The notes beneath the pieces were generated by a model. The model saw nothing but the letters and a program-made list of their open reading frames with translations. It did no database searches and was not told where the DNA came from. From Oceanobacillus massiliensis str. N'diop (GTDB taxonomy: Bacteria; Bacillota; Bacilli; Bacillales; Amphibacillaceae), in contig NZ_HE610977.1 of assembly GCF_000285495.1 (NCBI RefSeq), positions 822,724-875,617 of the forward strand: a stretch of DNA of 52,894 nucleotides, read 5' to 3'. Position numbers and translations under genes: made by a program. This document shows, one piece after another, positions 36,758 through 44,281 of this stretch (positions within the stretch are counted from its first letter, which is position 1; every line of letters begins with the position of its first letter).

Positions 36758-37077
36758 TAATGCCTCCCTTTCGTTAGATATTTAACGCCCATTAATTTAT
36801 AGTTTATTGTCCTTATGATGTAACTATATATTAAGATTTTCGAGAATTTATCAAGAAAAAGAAAATATTTGACGAAACGGAAAATACTTTGAAGTTTTCA
36901 ACTTGACGATAAATCTTTAATCCAGTATGGGACTACAAATATAAAATAATTTTGTGCAGAAACGGTTTAAATGTACAATTTAACTCAAATGGGCTATTAC
37001 TTTTCTGTTCCGGAAACCAACTAGAACGTTAAAAGTTTAACCCTCTAGCTTATTTCAGGAACACAACTTACTTTTCG
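36758..37077. other. intergenic stretch with a TTTCTGCACA motif
   Basis: No gene is seen. The minus-strand motif TTTCTGCACA lies at 36953-36962, about 200 bp upstream of the broken secreted-protein gene, and is shared with three other sites in the region. Confidence 0.4.
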
Positions 37078-37668
37078 TTATTCATTTAAACATTTAATAG
37101 ACAAAAAGATTCCATTAAAATAGGTATCAACTTTCAAAACAGATAAGTTTGACTGTTTTATTAGTTCTAAGGTATCTCTGTTCAAATGACATCCATCACA
37201 AGTTTTTTTCCATAATGGCGTTAATATATCCTGTGTTTTTCCCAAGATTGCTTGATCTAGTCTTACATGCTCAAAGAATAATATTTTCGCATTAGGTTTA
37301 CTAACTCGTTGAATTTCCTGAAGAGCCTTTGTCGGTTCTGGAATGGTACAAAAAACAAGTGTGGCTACAACTGAATCAAATGTATTATCTGCAAATGGCA
37401 GCTTTTCCGCTTTGACCTGATAGATTTGTATGGGGATACGTGTTCCCACCATCCGTTTAAGGGCTCGTTCCTTCATCAAAGGGTTCGGTTCGATTGCATC
37501 TACCTGTGTTGCATTCTGATAATGAGGAAAGTTCACCCCTGTACCTGAACCAACCTCCAACACCCTTCCTGTCGCTTGGTTTACAAGTGTTTTCCGTATT
37601 TTCTTAAATTTAGTTTTTTCGAGTGGTCTCATTGCCATGTCATAAATAGATGGAAACCATTTTCCCAT
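37078..37668 (-). CDS. class I SAM-dependent methyltransferase
   Basis: A 196-residue methyltransferase of the UbiE/Methyltransf_11 type. Motif I is VLEVGSGTGVNF (about residues 37-48), the acidic end of strand 2 is DAIEPN and motif IV lies in FDSVVATLVFCTIP. The later CDGCHLNRDT motif recalls METTL7-like members. The substrate is unknown; such genes recur beside thiol and metal genes. It may be preceded by a YdhK-type remnant. GGTGA precedes the ATG. Confidence 0.85.
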   Translation of the reverse strand: MGKWFPSIYDMAMRPLEKTKFKKIRKTLVNQATGRVLEVGSGTGVNFPHYQNATQVDAIEPNPLMKERALKRMVGTRIPIQIYQVKAEKLPFADNTFDSVVATLVFCTIPEPTKALQEIQRVSKPNAKILFFEHVRLDQAILGKTQDILTPLWKKTCDGCHLNRDTLELIKQSNLSVLKVDTYFNGIFLSIKCLNE

Positions 37669-37684
37669 TCTTTTTTCACCTCAC

Positions 37685-37835
37685 CTAAGGAAGGAAATTC
37701 TCCAGAACTGGACATTACTAAGACATATTATCTTGTGAATTAGAGGTTGAATCTTCGCTTGTATCTGATGTCGTCTAAGTGAATGATGCAAACGAGCATG
37801 CAATGGCACCATCCGTAACAGCTTCTACTGTATAT
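37685..37835 (-). pseudogene. possible remnant of a YdhK-like lipoprotein gene
   Basis: In the minus-strand frames there is a short lipobox-like ACS, then a Ser/Thr/Asp/Glu-rich run (TTSDTSEDSTSNSQDNMS) and, in another frame, MSSSGE. The last matches MSSSGEVPEDL of the intact lipoprotein at 51342. Stops separate these pieces. The call is tentative. Confidence 0.35.
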
Positions 37836-37913
37836 CATAGGCTGACTTTGGCTAATGATTGGGCATTATTAATGCAACCCCCATGGCTACTTTTTCCCAC
37901 CTTGCTTTAATAT

Positions 37914-37955
37914 AAAAGCTGATTTCCATAACAGGAAACCAGCTTTTTCATTTTT
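37914..37955. terminator. terminator after the csoR-copA-copZ operon
   Basis: AAAAGCTGATTTCC pairs with GGAAACCAGCTTTTT. It is just beyond the copZ stop and is a diverged copy of the hairpin at 34254. Confidence 0.8.
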
Positions 37956-37959
37956 ATAT

Positions 37960-38178
37960 TTAGGCACTAACATCGTAGCCTTGATCTTCAACAGCTTCTT
38001 TCATATTATCCAATGAAACTTTTGATTCATCATAAGTAACATCTACTTTACCAGAGCCCAAATCAACTTCTGCAGCAGTTACTCCGTCTAATTTTTCTAG
38101 AGCACCTTCCACTGACATTTTACAGTGGCCACATGTCATACCTTGTACATCTAAGGTTTTTGTTTGCATTTTTTTCAC
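37960..38178 (-). CDS. copZ: copper chaperone CopZ
   Basis: A 72-residue HMA-domain protein with the Cu(I) site GMTCGHC at residues 13-19. It delivers Cu(I) to CopA in the cytoplasm. It follows copA by 23 bp in a csoR-copA-copZ operon. The site before the ATG is AAAGGAGG. A decayed copy lies at 34300 and another at 43020. Confidence 0.95.
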   Translation of the reverse strand: MKKMQTKTLDVQGMTCGHCKMSVEGALEKLDGVTAAEVDLGSGKVDVTYDESKVSLDNMKEAVEDQGYDVSA

Positions 38179-38201
38179 CTCCTTTAAAGTACTAGAAAAA
38201 A

Positions 38202-40586
38202 TTATATCTTAACTCTCTTCAATCGAAGGGAGTTAGAAACAACACTTACCGAACTTAACGCCATTGCAGCACCAGCAACCCATGGTGCAAGTAACCCAAG
38301 TGCTGCAATCGGGATCCCTGCTGTATTGTAGCCGAATGCCCAGAAGAGATTTTGACGGATATTTTTAATCGTCTCATGGCTGATTTTAATTGCTTTAGGT
38401 ATGAGCAGTAGCTCTCCACCAAGAATGGTAAGGTCAGCAGCTTCAATCGCCACTTCTGTACCAGTTCCAATTGCAATTCCAATATCTGCAGTAACTAATG
38501 CAGGTGCATCGTTCACACCGTCACCAACCATTGCTACCTTTTTACCTTGTGATTGAATCTCTTTGACTTTATCCGCTTTTTCTTCAGGTAAAACTTGGGC
38601 TATTACTTGGTCAATGCCAACCTGTTTTGCAATAGCTTGTGCTGTTCTTTCGTTATCCCCTGTTAACATGATCACTTCTAGGCCTTGTTCTTGTAACTCT
38701 TTAATTGCTTGTGGTGCTGTTTCTTTAATCGTATCTGCAACAGCAACAATTCCGCGATACTTACCATCAACAGCAATCAGCATAGCTGTTTTGCCTTCCA
38801 TTTCGTAATCGACTAGTTCGATTTCCGCATCACCAACATCGACTTTGTGATCTAGCATTAATTTTCGATTTCCAACAAGAACTTGTTTTCCGGAAATCTT
38901 AGCTGCAATACCATGACCAGGTATTGCATCAAATTCTTCTACTTCCACAAAATCAATATCTTTCTCTGTTGCGTGTGCCACAATAGCTCCTGCAAGTGGA
39001 TGTTCAGATCCTTTTTCTGCACTTGCTAACAATTGTAATGTTTCTACATCACCCGAAAAGTCAGTAACTTCTGGTTTTCCTTTTGTGATGGTTCCTGTTT
39101 TATCAAGAACAATTGCATCTAACTGATGCGTTCTTTCTAGGTGTTCTCCACCTTTAAAAAGAATTCCATTTTCCGCAGCTCTTCCTGTTCCTACCATAAT
39201 AGAAGTTGGCGTTGCAAGCCCTAACGCACATGGACAGGCAATAACAAGTACAGCAATCGCTGCAACTAAAGCAGGTTCAAATTGACCAGGCTGGACAAAC
39301 AGAATCCATACAGCAAATGTTAGAAGGGCAATCACTACAACTATCGGTACGAAATAGCCAGAAATGACATCGGCTAATCGTTGGATTGGTGCTTTCGATC
39401 CTTGAGCCTCTTCCACAACCTTGACAATCGATGCAAGCGCAGTATCTCTACCTACTTTTGTTGCTTCCATTACAATCGAACCATTTTTGTTGATCGTCGA
39501 GCCGATAACGCCTGAGTCTACTTCCTTTTCGATTGGAATGGATTCCCCAGTAATCATCGACTCATCTACAGAGGTTCTTCCCTTTACAAGCCTACCATCT
39601 ACAGGTATTTTTTCTCCTGGTTTTACAACTAACCGATCACCAACAACAACTTCCTCTACTGGAATCATGATTTCCTCGCCATTTCTTATAACGCGAGCTT
39701 CTTTTGCCTGTAAATTAAGCAATGAGGACAGTGCATTCGTTGTTTGGGTTTTTGCTCTTGCTTCTAAATACTTACCAAATAAAATCAACGTGATTAGTAC
39801 AGCACTTGTTTCAAAGTATAAATGTGGCATATATGCAGGATTGCCGATGGTCTTAAATGCTTCATATAAACTATAGAAATAAGCAGCACTTGTACCTAAT
39901 GCAACAAGCACATCCATGTTTGCTCCACCATTTCGAAGGTTCTTATAGGCACCAACATAAAATTGCCATCCGATGATAAATTGAACGGGTGTTGCCAAAG
40001 CGAACTGGAACCACGGATTCATGAATATATCCGGTATATTTATATTTAATAAATGAACCAACATGGTTACTAATAGCGGTGCAGATAACACGGCCGAAAT
40101 GATTAATTTCGTCTTCATATGTTGCAATTCTTTTTCTTTATGTGTTTTCTTTTCTTCAGCTTCCGCTTTAGGTTTCGCATCATAACCCACATTTTTGATT
40201 TTATCAATGATTGCTTTCGCATCTGTGAGTCCTGGGTTATATTCGATGGATGCAGTTTCTGTTGTTAAGTTTACAGTTGCGTGCTTTACCCCTTCTTGCT
40301 TATTCAGTACTTTTTCAATACGGGTCGAACATGCTGCACAGGTCATTCCAAAAACATCTAAATCTGTTTTTTCCATTAAAACTCCGTAGCCGACATTTTC
40401 AATTTTCTTCGTAATATCTTCGATGGAAGTTTTTTCTGAATCATAGTCTACGGTTGCCTTTTCTGTTGTTAAATTAACTTGTGCCTCGACACCATCCATT
40501 TTATTTAATACTTTTTCAACACGAGTGGAACATGCTGCACAGGTCATCCCTGTTACACCAAGTGTTGCATGATTAGTTTCGCTCAT
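38202..40586 (-). CDS. copA: copper-exporting P1B-1 ATPase CopA
   Basis: A 794-residue Cu(I) exporter. Two N-terminal HMA domains each carry GMTCAACS (about residues 13 and 82). The membrane copper site is CPCALG in helix 6, the phosphorylation site DKTGT and the hinge [10 protein letters not shown]. It exports Cu(I) using ATP. It starts 13 bp after csoR and precedes copZ. Expression should be induced by copper through CsoR. Length is typical. Confidence 0.96.
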   Translation of the reverse strand: MSETNHATLGVTGMTCAACSTRVEKVLNKMDGVEAQVNLTTEKATVDYDSEKTSIEDITKKIENVGYGVLMEKTDLDVFGMTCAACSTRIEKVLNKQEGVKHATVNLTTETASIEYNPGLTDAKAIIDKIKNVGYDAKPKAEAEEKKTHKEKELQHMKTKLIISAVLSAPLLVTMLVHLLNINIPDIFMNPWFQFALATPVQFIIGWQFYVGAYKNLRNGGANMDVLVALGTSAAYFYSLYEAFKTIGNPAYMPHLYFETSAVLITLILFGKYLEARAKTQTTNALSSLLNLQAKEARVIRNGEEIMIPVEEVVVGDRLVVKPGEKIPVDGRLVKGRTSVDESMITGESIPIEKEVDSGVIGSTINKNGSIVMEATKVGRDTALASIVKVVEEAQGSKAPIQRLADVISGYFVPIVVVIALLTFAVWILFVQPGQFEPALVAAIAVLVIACPCALGLATPTSIMVGTGRAAENGILFKGGEHLERTHQLDAIVLDKTGTITKGKPEVTDFSGDVETLQLLASAEKGSEHPLAGAIVAHATEKDIDFVEVEEFDAIPGHGIAAKISGKQVLVGNRKLMLDHKVDVGDAEIELVDYEMEGKTAMLIAVDGKYRGIVAVADTIKETAPQAIKELQEQGLEVIMLTGDNERTAQAIAKQVGIDQVIAQVLPEEKADKVKEIQSQGKKVAMVGDGVNDAPALVTADIGIAIGTGTEVAIEAADLTILGGELLLIPKAIKISHETIKNIRQNLFWAFGYNTAGIPIAALGLLAPWVAGAAMALSSVSVVSNSLRLKRVKI

Positions 40587-40598
40587 AATAGTCCCTCC

Positions 40599-40901
40599 TT
40601 ACTTGGAAAATTGCTTTAATACAGTCATTAATTCCTCAATTGTTTCCTTACCTTCACCTTGTTTGATCGCATCACTGACACAATGGTTCATATGCCGTTC
40701 AGTGACAGCGAAACCTACATTTTTTAACGCGGATTGAATCGCACTAATTTGCACTAAAATATCTACACAATATCGGTCATCTTCCACCATTTTCTGTATT
40801 CCACGAACTTGACCTTCTATGCGTTTTAAACGGTTAATGACTTTTTGCTGTTCATCTTTTGTTCTTGGTTTACTTGGGTGATCATGTAAGAATTTATCCA
40901 A
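40599..40901 (-). CDS. csoR: copper-sensing repressor CsoR
   Basis: A 100-residue CsoR/DUF156 repressor. With a TTG start at 40901 the Cu(I) ligands fall at Cys45, His70 and Cys74, exactly as in the B. subtilis protein. That and the AAAAGGAAGTGA site upstream support TTG over the longer frame from 40946, which would start inside the operator. It represses its own operon until Cu(I) binds. The next gene is copA. Confidence 0.92.
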   Translation of the reverse strand: MDKFLHDHPSKPRTKDEQQKVINRLKRIEGQVRGIQKMVEDDRYCVDILVQISAIQSALKNVGFAVTERHMNHCVSDAIKQGEGKETIEELMTVLKQFSK

Positions 40902-40933
40902 ATGAATCACTTCCTTTTCTTTTATACTTATAC

Positions 40934-40952
40934 TATACCCCCACACGGTATA
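40934..40952. promoter_or_regulatory. CsoR operator of the csoR-copA-copZ operon
   Basis: TATACCCCCACACGGTATA has the G/C-tract and TATACC/GGTATA arms of CsoR sites. It lies just upstream of csoR. Confidence 0.75.
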
Positions 40953-41017
40953 TCTGTCAATAAAAGAACTTCAACTTTAAAATATTTTGAAATGGCTTCT
41001 TTTACTCTTTTAACTAA

Positions 41018-41632
41018 TCAATTGATCCTTACCCACCCTCTTCCAGAATTTAAAAACGTCTCCCGTTTTTTACCCATCTGTGAATAGGCAGCAATAATCT
41101 CATCTACAGTATCGTACAATTCTTTCGGTGTTAAGTTCTCCTTCAGTAAGAAACCAACTTCGGCGTCTTTTCCTTTTGCTTTTCCACCAACATATAAATT
41201 GTAATGTTCTTTAAATTTCATAATACCTATGTCACTTAACATTGGTTCACCGCAACCAATCGGACAGCCAGTATAAGCCATTTTTAGAGTAACCGGTACG
41301 GCTTTTCCAGCAAAGCGTCGATTTAACTCTTTTGCTACTGGCATCCCTTCCCTTTCTTCACCTTTACAAAAATTACAGGTTCGTAAGCTTTTTACGAAGT
41401 TTCCAACTGGGTAACATGACAATCCAACACTTTTAAATTCATCTATGATTTCATCTTTTCTAACCTCTGGAATTTCTATATAGAGTTGTTGAAAAGTGGT
41501 TAATTCAAGTTCATCATCTTCGTTCATATATTTTGAGATCGTTATCAGTTGCTTTGAATTTAGTTTTGCTCCAAACCCTATTCCTCCGTTTACAGCGATT
41601 TTAATTTTTTTAACATCGCTCTCCATATTCAT
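41018..41632 (-). CDS. NirA/siroheme-type nitrite/sulfite reductase ferredoxin-like protein
   Basis: A 204-residue protein similar to one ferredoxin-like half and the 4Fe-4S/siroheme part of nitrite/sulfite reductases. Cysteines lie in RTCNFCKGEE and GCPIGCGEP, fit to hold an Fe-S cluster. It is far shorter than a full reductase (about 500-570 residues). Short forms of this type occur beside copper and thiol genes in Bacillaceae; their reaction is not established. A CsoR/CstR-like palindrome at 41654-41677 just upstream suggests copper or persulfide control. Start may be M1 or M3. Confidence 0.8.
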   Translation of the reverse strand: MNMESDVKKIKIAVNGGIGFGAKLNSKQLITISKYMNEDDELELTTFQQLYIEIPEVRKDEIIDEFKSVGLSCYPVGNFVKSLRTCNFCKGEEREGMPVAKELNRRFAGKAVPVTLKMAYTGCPIGCGEPMLSDIGIMKFKEHYNLYVGGKAKGKDAEVGFLLKENLTPKELYDTVDEIIAAYSQMGKKRETFLNSGRGWVRIN

Positions 41633-41653
41633 TCCCCCATTTCATTACCAACT

Positions 41654-41677
41654 TACCATACCACAGAAGGGTATATT
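41654..41677. promoter_or_regulatory. CsoR/CstR-like operator before the NirA-like gene
   Basis: On the minus strand TATACCCTTCTGTGGTATGG fits the CsoR-family pattern (TACC...GGTATGG). It lies about 20-45 bp upstream of the start. Confidence 0.6.
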
Positions 41678-41718
41678 GTTTTTAAAAAACTACCAAAATA
41701 TCGATTATATAAAGCCGG

Positions 41719-42003
41719 CTAGCCTATATTTAATAGCTTTTTTATTTCATCCTTATTCCTTTCAAACCCTATCATGCTTTTTGACTTTCTTCTCAACCCT
41801 AAGAGGGAGACCTGAGAAAATACTAGTCCCGGAACGATTCTATTTCCCGCTATCTTTATAAGATCTTTTTCTTTCGCTGGTTGTTTTACTAAATCATATT
41901 GCTTGTGCGGAATACGATGACTTTCCAAGAATTTTTTCAAATCCTGGCAATCCGAACAAGTAGGTCTAGTGTATATTTCAAGCTGATATTTAGTCATTCT
42001 CAA
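41719..42003 (-). CDS. glutaredoxin-like protein
   Basis: A 94-residue thioredoxin-fold protein with the redox site RPTCSDCQDLKKFL (CSDC) and the cis-Pro region GNRIVPGLVFS. It is like NrdH/glutaredoxin proteins that reduce or transfer thiols. AAAGGAGG precedes two candidate starts (a TTG at 42003 and an ATG two codons later). It neighbours the NirA-like gene in the same direction, so the two may act together in thiol or sulfur chemistry. Confidence 0.85.
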   Translation of the reverse strand: MRMTKYQLEIYTRPTCSDCQDLKKFLESHRIPHKQYDLVKQPAKEKDLIKIAGNRIVPGLVFSQVSLLGLRRKSKSMIGFERNKDEIKKLLNIG

Positions 42004-42024
42004 ACTTACCTCCTTTATCTTATA

Positions 42025-42265
42025 ATCCCTTTGTTTATTCTTTGCTTCTATAATAAAAGGATAGAAGTGCTCGTTATCACCGAACTTAAATTCAGCTCAA
42101 ATTTTATACATGCCTGGTTTAGAAAATTTCGCATAAAAAGTTTTAAACTCCGAAATGTTTTCGGATCTGATTTCTCTACCTTTCTACAACACATGATTTC
42201 GCTAGCTGCAAACTTTTGACGAACCATCAATGTCCATGAAATCGGCAAATCAAATGAGAATCCAT
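42025..42265 (-). pseudogene. decayed secreted metal-related protein (FixH/YtkA-like tail)
   Basis: One minus-strand frame reads SKPGMYKI-stop-AEFKFGDNEHFYPF, which would be continuous if the TGA were TGG (Trp). The segment resembles the KPGxYKxWAEF end of secreted heavy-metal or FixH/YtkA-like domains. Upstream, the frame is broken by more stops after MDIDGSSK. Family assignment is from memory of the motif. Confidence 0.4.
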
Positions 42266-42365
42266 TTCGACCCTTAAAGAAAGAGGTGGTTCTAATTATC
42301 TAATTCAAGATTCCTTGAAAGTTTTGTTTGCATTAATCTCTTACATTGTTTTGCTTCTTTTACCA

Positions 42366-42764
42366 TCAAACTTGGGTAATCATTTGTAACACTTTTCCTA
42401 ATTGGTTTGTACGCTGTGCTCTAGGTAAAATCTGACAAATATCTTCCTCGTTATAACCTACTTGTAAACGCTTTTCATCCAAAATTATAGGTTTTTTTAA
42501 TAAACTGGGATTTTGTTTTATTAAGCCAATCAGATACCTTAATGGCACTTCATCAATATCAACATTAAGTTCTTGATAAACTTTGGATCGTATTGAAATA
42601 ATTTCATCAGTTCCTTCTTTAGTCATTTGTAATATTTTCTTAATTTCATTATCCTTTAATGGTTCAGAAACTATATTCCTTTCGATATATGGTATATCAT
42701 TTTCTTCCATCCATGCTTTTGCCTTTCTACAAGATGTACAACTTGATGAAATATAAAGCGTTAT
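42366..42764 (-). CDS. spx: Spx/ArsC-family thiol regulator, start codon unclear
   Basis: The frame encodes an Spx-like protein of about 132 residues: [19 protein letters not shown] with the CXXC redox switch, then the ArsC fold ([30 protein letters not shown]). The first ATG in frame (42710) lies after the CXXC. AAGGAG with normal spacing points instead to AAC-GTA-ATA codons near 42764-42770, where no standard start exists. It may use ATA, or the start codon was mutated. Spx controls RNA polymerase under thiol stress. A paralogue role in copper stress is inferred from location. Confidence 0.75.
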   Translation of the reverse strand: MTLYISSSCTSCRKAKAWMEENDIPYIERNIVSEPLKDNEIKKILQMTKEGTDEIISIRSKVYQELNVDIDEVPLRYLIGLIKQNPSLLKKPIILDEKRLQVGYNEEDICQILPRAQRTNQLGKVLQMITQV

Positions 42765-42890
42765 TACGTTATATCACTCCTTATGATTTTATCGTGTATA
42801 AAATTTTGATGATTTCCTAAGTATAGAACTCAATTAAGTTGTTATCTATGAAGATGAGAGCACTTACAACAGGAAAATCATAGGTTCTTT

Positions 42891-42925
42891 AAAAAAAGAG
42901 AATAACAGGTGCCATTCTCTTTTTT
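42891..42925. terminator. terminator after the decayed copper operon
   Basis: AAAAAGAGAAT pairs with ATTCTCTTTTT; on the minus strand a seven-T run follows. It would have ended the decayed csoR-copA-copZ copy. Confidence 0.7.
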
Positions 42926-43019
42926 AGAATCATTTACTTAATTCGGAAAGTAGCTTTCTGAATTCATCTAACTTGATTCTAGTTGTTAGCCATACGAAAG
43001 AAAATTCATCTATCTTGAA

Positions 43020-43154
43020 TTTTTATAACATTATACTTTACATCTGCTAATGATTTGCGAATCGCTTGATCACTATCGATTGTAAAATGTGTACTAAGAC
43101 CGTGGTTGCACATCCATCGCATTTCATTCCTTCAATTAGTAATTTTTTCCATAC
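43020..43154 (-). pseudogene. decayed copZ-like chaperone of a lost copper operon
   Basis: The start ATGGAAAAAATTACTAAT at 43154 runs to a stop, but in another frame IEGMKCDGCATTV (the HMA metal site) appears, then KSLADVKYN in the first frame again. Two frameshifts are needed. It lies in the order csoR-copA-copZ with the next two remnants. Confidence 0.65.
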
Positions 43155-43182
43155 TAAATTTCTCCTTTCAAATTTTCAGAAT

Positions 43183-43365
43183 CTATTTTAACCCATCTAG
43201 ATTACATTTTCTAAATCTTTTTCCAAATAGAATCAACGTAATTAATAAAGCACTCGTCCCTAAGTAAAGATGTGGCATATAATCAGCAGTCCCAATTGTT
43301 TTAAATGCTTCATATATACTGCGGGAATATGCTGTACTAGTTCCAAAGGCAACTAGAACATTCAT
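43183..43365 (-). pseudogene. copA fragment
   Basis: A 60-codon open stretch matches CopA residues from [20 protein letters not shown] onward (here [18 protein letters not shown]), then MPHLY and [11 protein letters not shown]. Everything before and after is deleted. It is an internal piece of the membrane domain, not a gene. Confidence 0.85.
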
Positions 43366-43369
43366 ATCT

Positions 43370-43490
43370 TTTGATTATCATAAACTTGCCCCTCAATACG
43401 CTTCGAACGATTGCTGCTTGCTTTTTATTTTTTGTTCTCTGCGTTGTCGAATGTCACGAGGAATTTTTCCAAAATAATCACTTCTTTACC
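43370..43490 (-). pseudogene. decayed csoR
   Basis: The minus strand begins with TTGGAAAAATTC after AAAGAAGTGA, as in the intact csoR, and ends with [12 protein letters not shown], the CsoR N-terminal helix. The middle is frameshifted and the ligand region is missing because it joins directly to the copA fragment. Confidence 0.7.
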
Positions 43491-43500
43491 TTTTATAATT

Positions 43501-43520
43501 ATACTATACCCCCCTAATGT
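43501..43520. promoter_or_regulatory. CsoR-like operator of the decayed copper operon
   Basis: TATACCCCCCTAATGTAT shares the left arm and G/C tract with the operator at 40934. It lies upstream of the csoR remnant and also about 90 bp upstream of the plus-strand gene at 43611. Confidence 0.55.
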
Positions 43521-43610
43521 ATTTGTAAAATGGTTTTTTTATTTATTTTAAACAAAATGCTTTCTTGGGCATATATTATAATAAATTACTATATTGAAAG
43601 AGGTTTTTAT

Positions 43611-44129
43611 ATGGATTCGTTACCAGCGATCGATCTTGGATTAATGGCAGAACACTTAACTGCTCATGAAGGAGTCATTAATAAGTTATCGTACTACCAA
43701 TCCTTGGTATCTAACACCGAATTGAGAAATATCCTTAAATTACAAGAGAACGTCATGCACTCCCATGTATGGGTTATGTTAGCCTTTATTAATCCGAATT
43801 ATCATAATAATGTGGAGGTTCCTCCCTTAAGTGTTTATAGAGAAGAACACATTTTCGAAAGACCGGAAAAGGGAGAGAATAATAAATGGATAGCATTAGA
43901 AGCGCACAGTACTGCAAAAAATATGTCAGTGGAAAATTATAATTCTGCAATGATGATGCAAAACGAGAATGTAAAGAACGCACATATCAAAATGGCTTTA
44001 CAACAAAATCGAATAGGGGAAAAATATACCCATTTTATTAAAATGATGGGATGGAGTTATGCACCAAAAGCAACGACTCAAGCGCAAATTAACACCTTTT
44101 TGCATTTTGACCATTTATTAAAACAATGA
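43611..44129 (+). CDS. CotF-like/ferritin-like helical protein
   Basis: A 172-residue, mostly helical protein. AEHLTAHEGVINKLSYYQSL and LQENVMHSHVWVMLAF give His/Glu patterns of a ferritin-like bundle as in spore coat CotF proteins. I chose the ATG at 43611 with AGAGG 7 nt upstream; an upstream frame start at 43530 adds a hydrophobic stretch without a site. A strong terminator follows. It is the only plus-strand gene between two copper ATPase loci. Its function is not certain. Confidence 0.6.
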   Translation: MDSLPAIDLGLMAEHLTAHEGVINKLSYYQSLVSNTELRNILKLQENVMHSHVWVMLAFINPNYHNNVEVPPLSVYREEHIFERPEKGENNKWIALEAHSTAKNMSVENYNSAMMMQNENVKNAHIKMALQQNRIGEKYTHFIKMMGWSYAPKATTQAQINTFLHFDHLLKQ

Positions 44130-44145
44130 TTATTTAAAAGAAATT

Positions 44146-44180
44146 ACGCCTGCTGTTAAGAATAAGCAGCAGGCGTTTTT
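44146..44180 (+). terminator. terminator after the CotF-like gene
   Basis: ACGCCTGCTG pairs with AGCAGGCGT and is followed by TTTTT on the plus strand. Confidence 0.85.
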
Positions 44181-44281
44181 AAAGCTTTCAGTTATCCCTA
44201 TCATTTCCAAAAGGAATAGTTAGACCTTCTTCCAAATTATAATACCCCTATACCGTAATCACTTAACTTTTTTTCTGAATT

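Noticed and set aside
39421-39876. A 151-codon plus-strand frame
   Set aside because: Antisense to copA in a conserved region; Ser/Thr-rich as expected for a reverse-complement shadow.
42048-42248. A 66-codon minus-strand frame as a real gene
   Set aside because: A different frame of the same stretch shows protein-like sequence interrupted by a TGA, so this frame is a shadow of a decayed gene.
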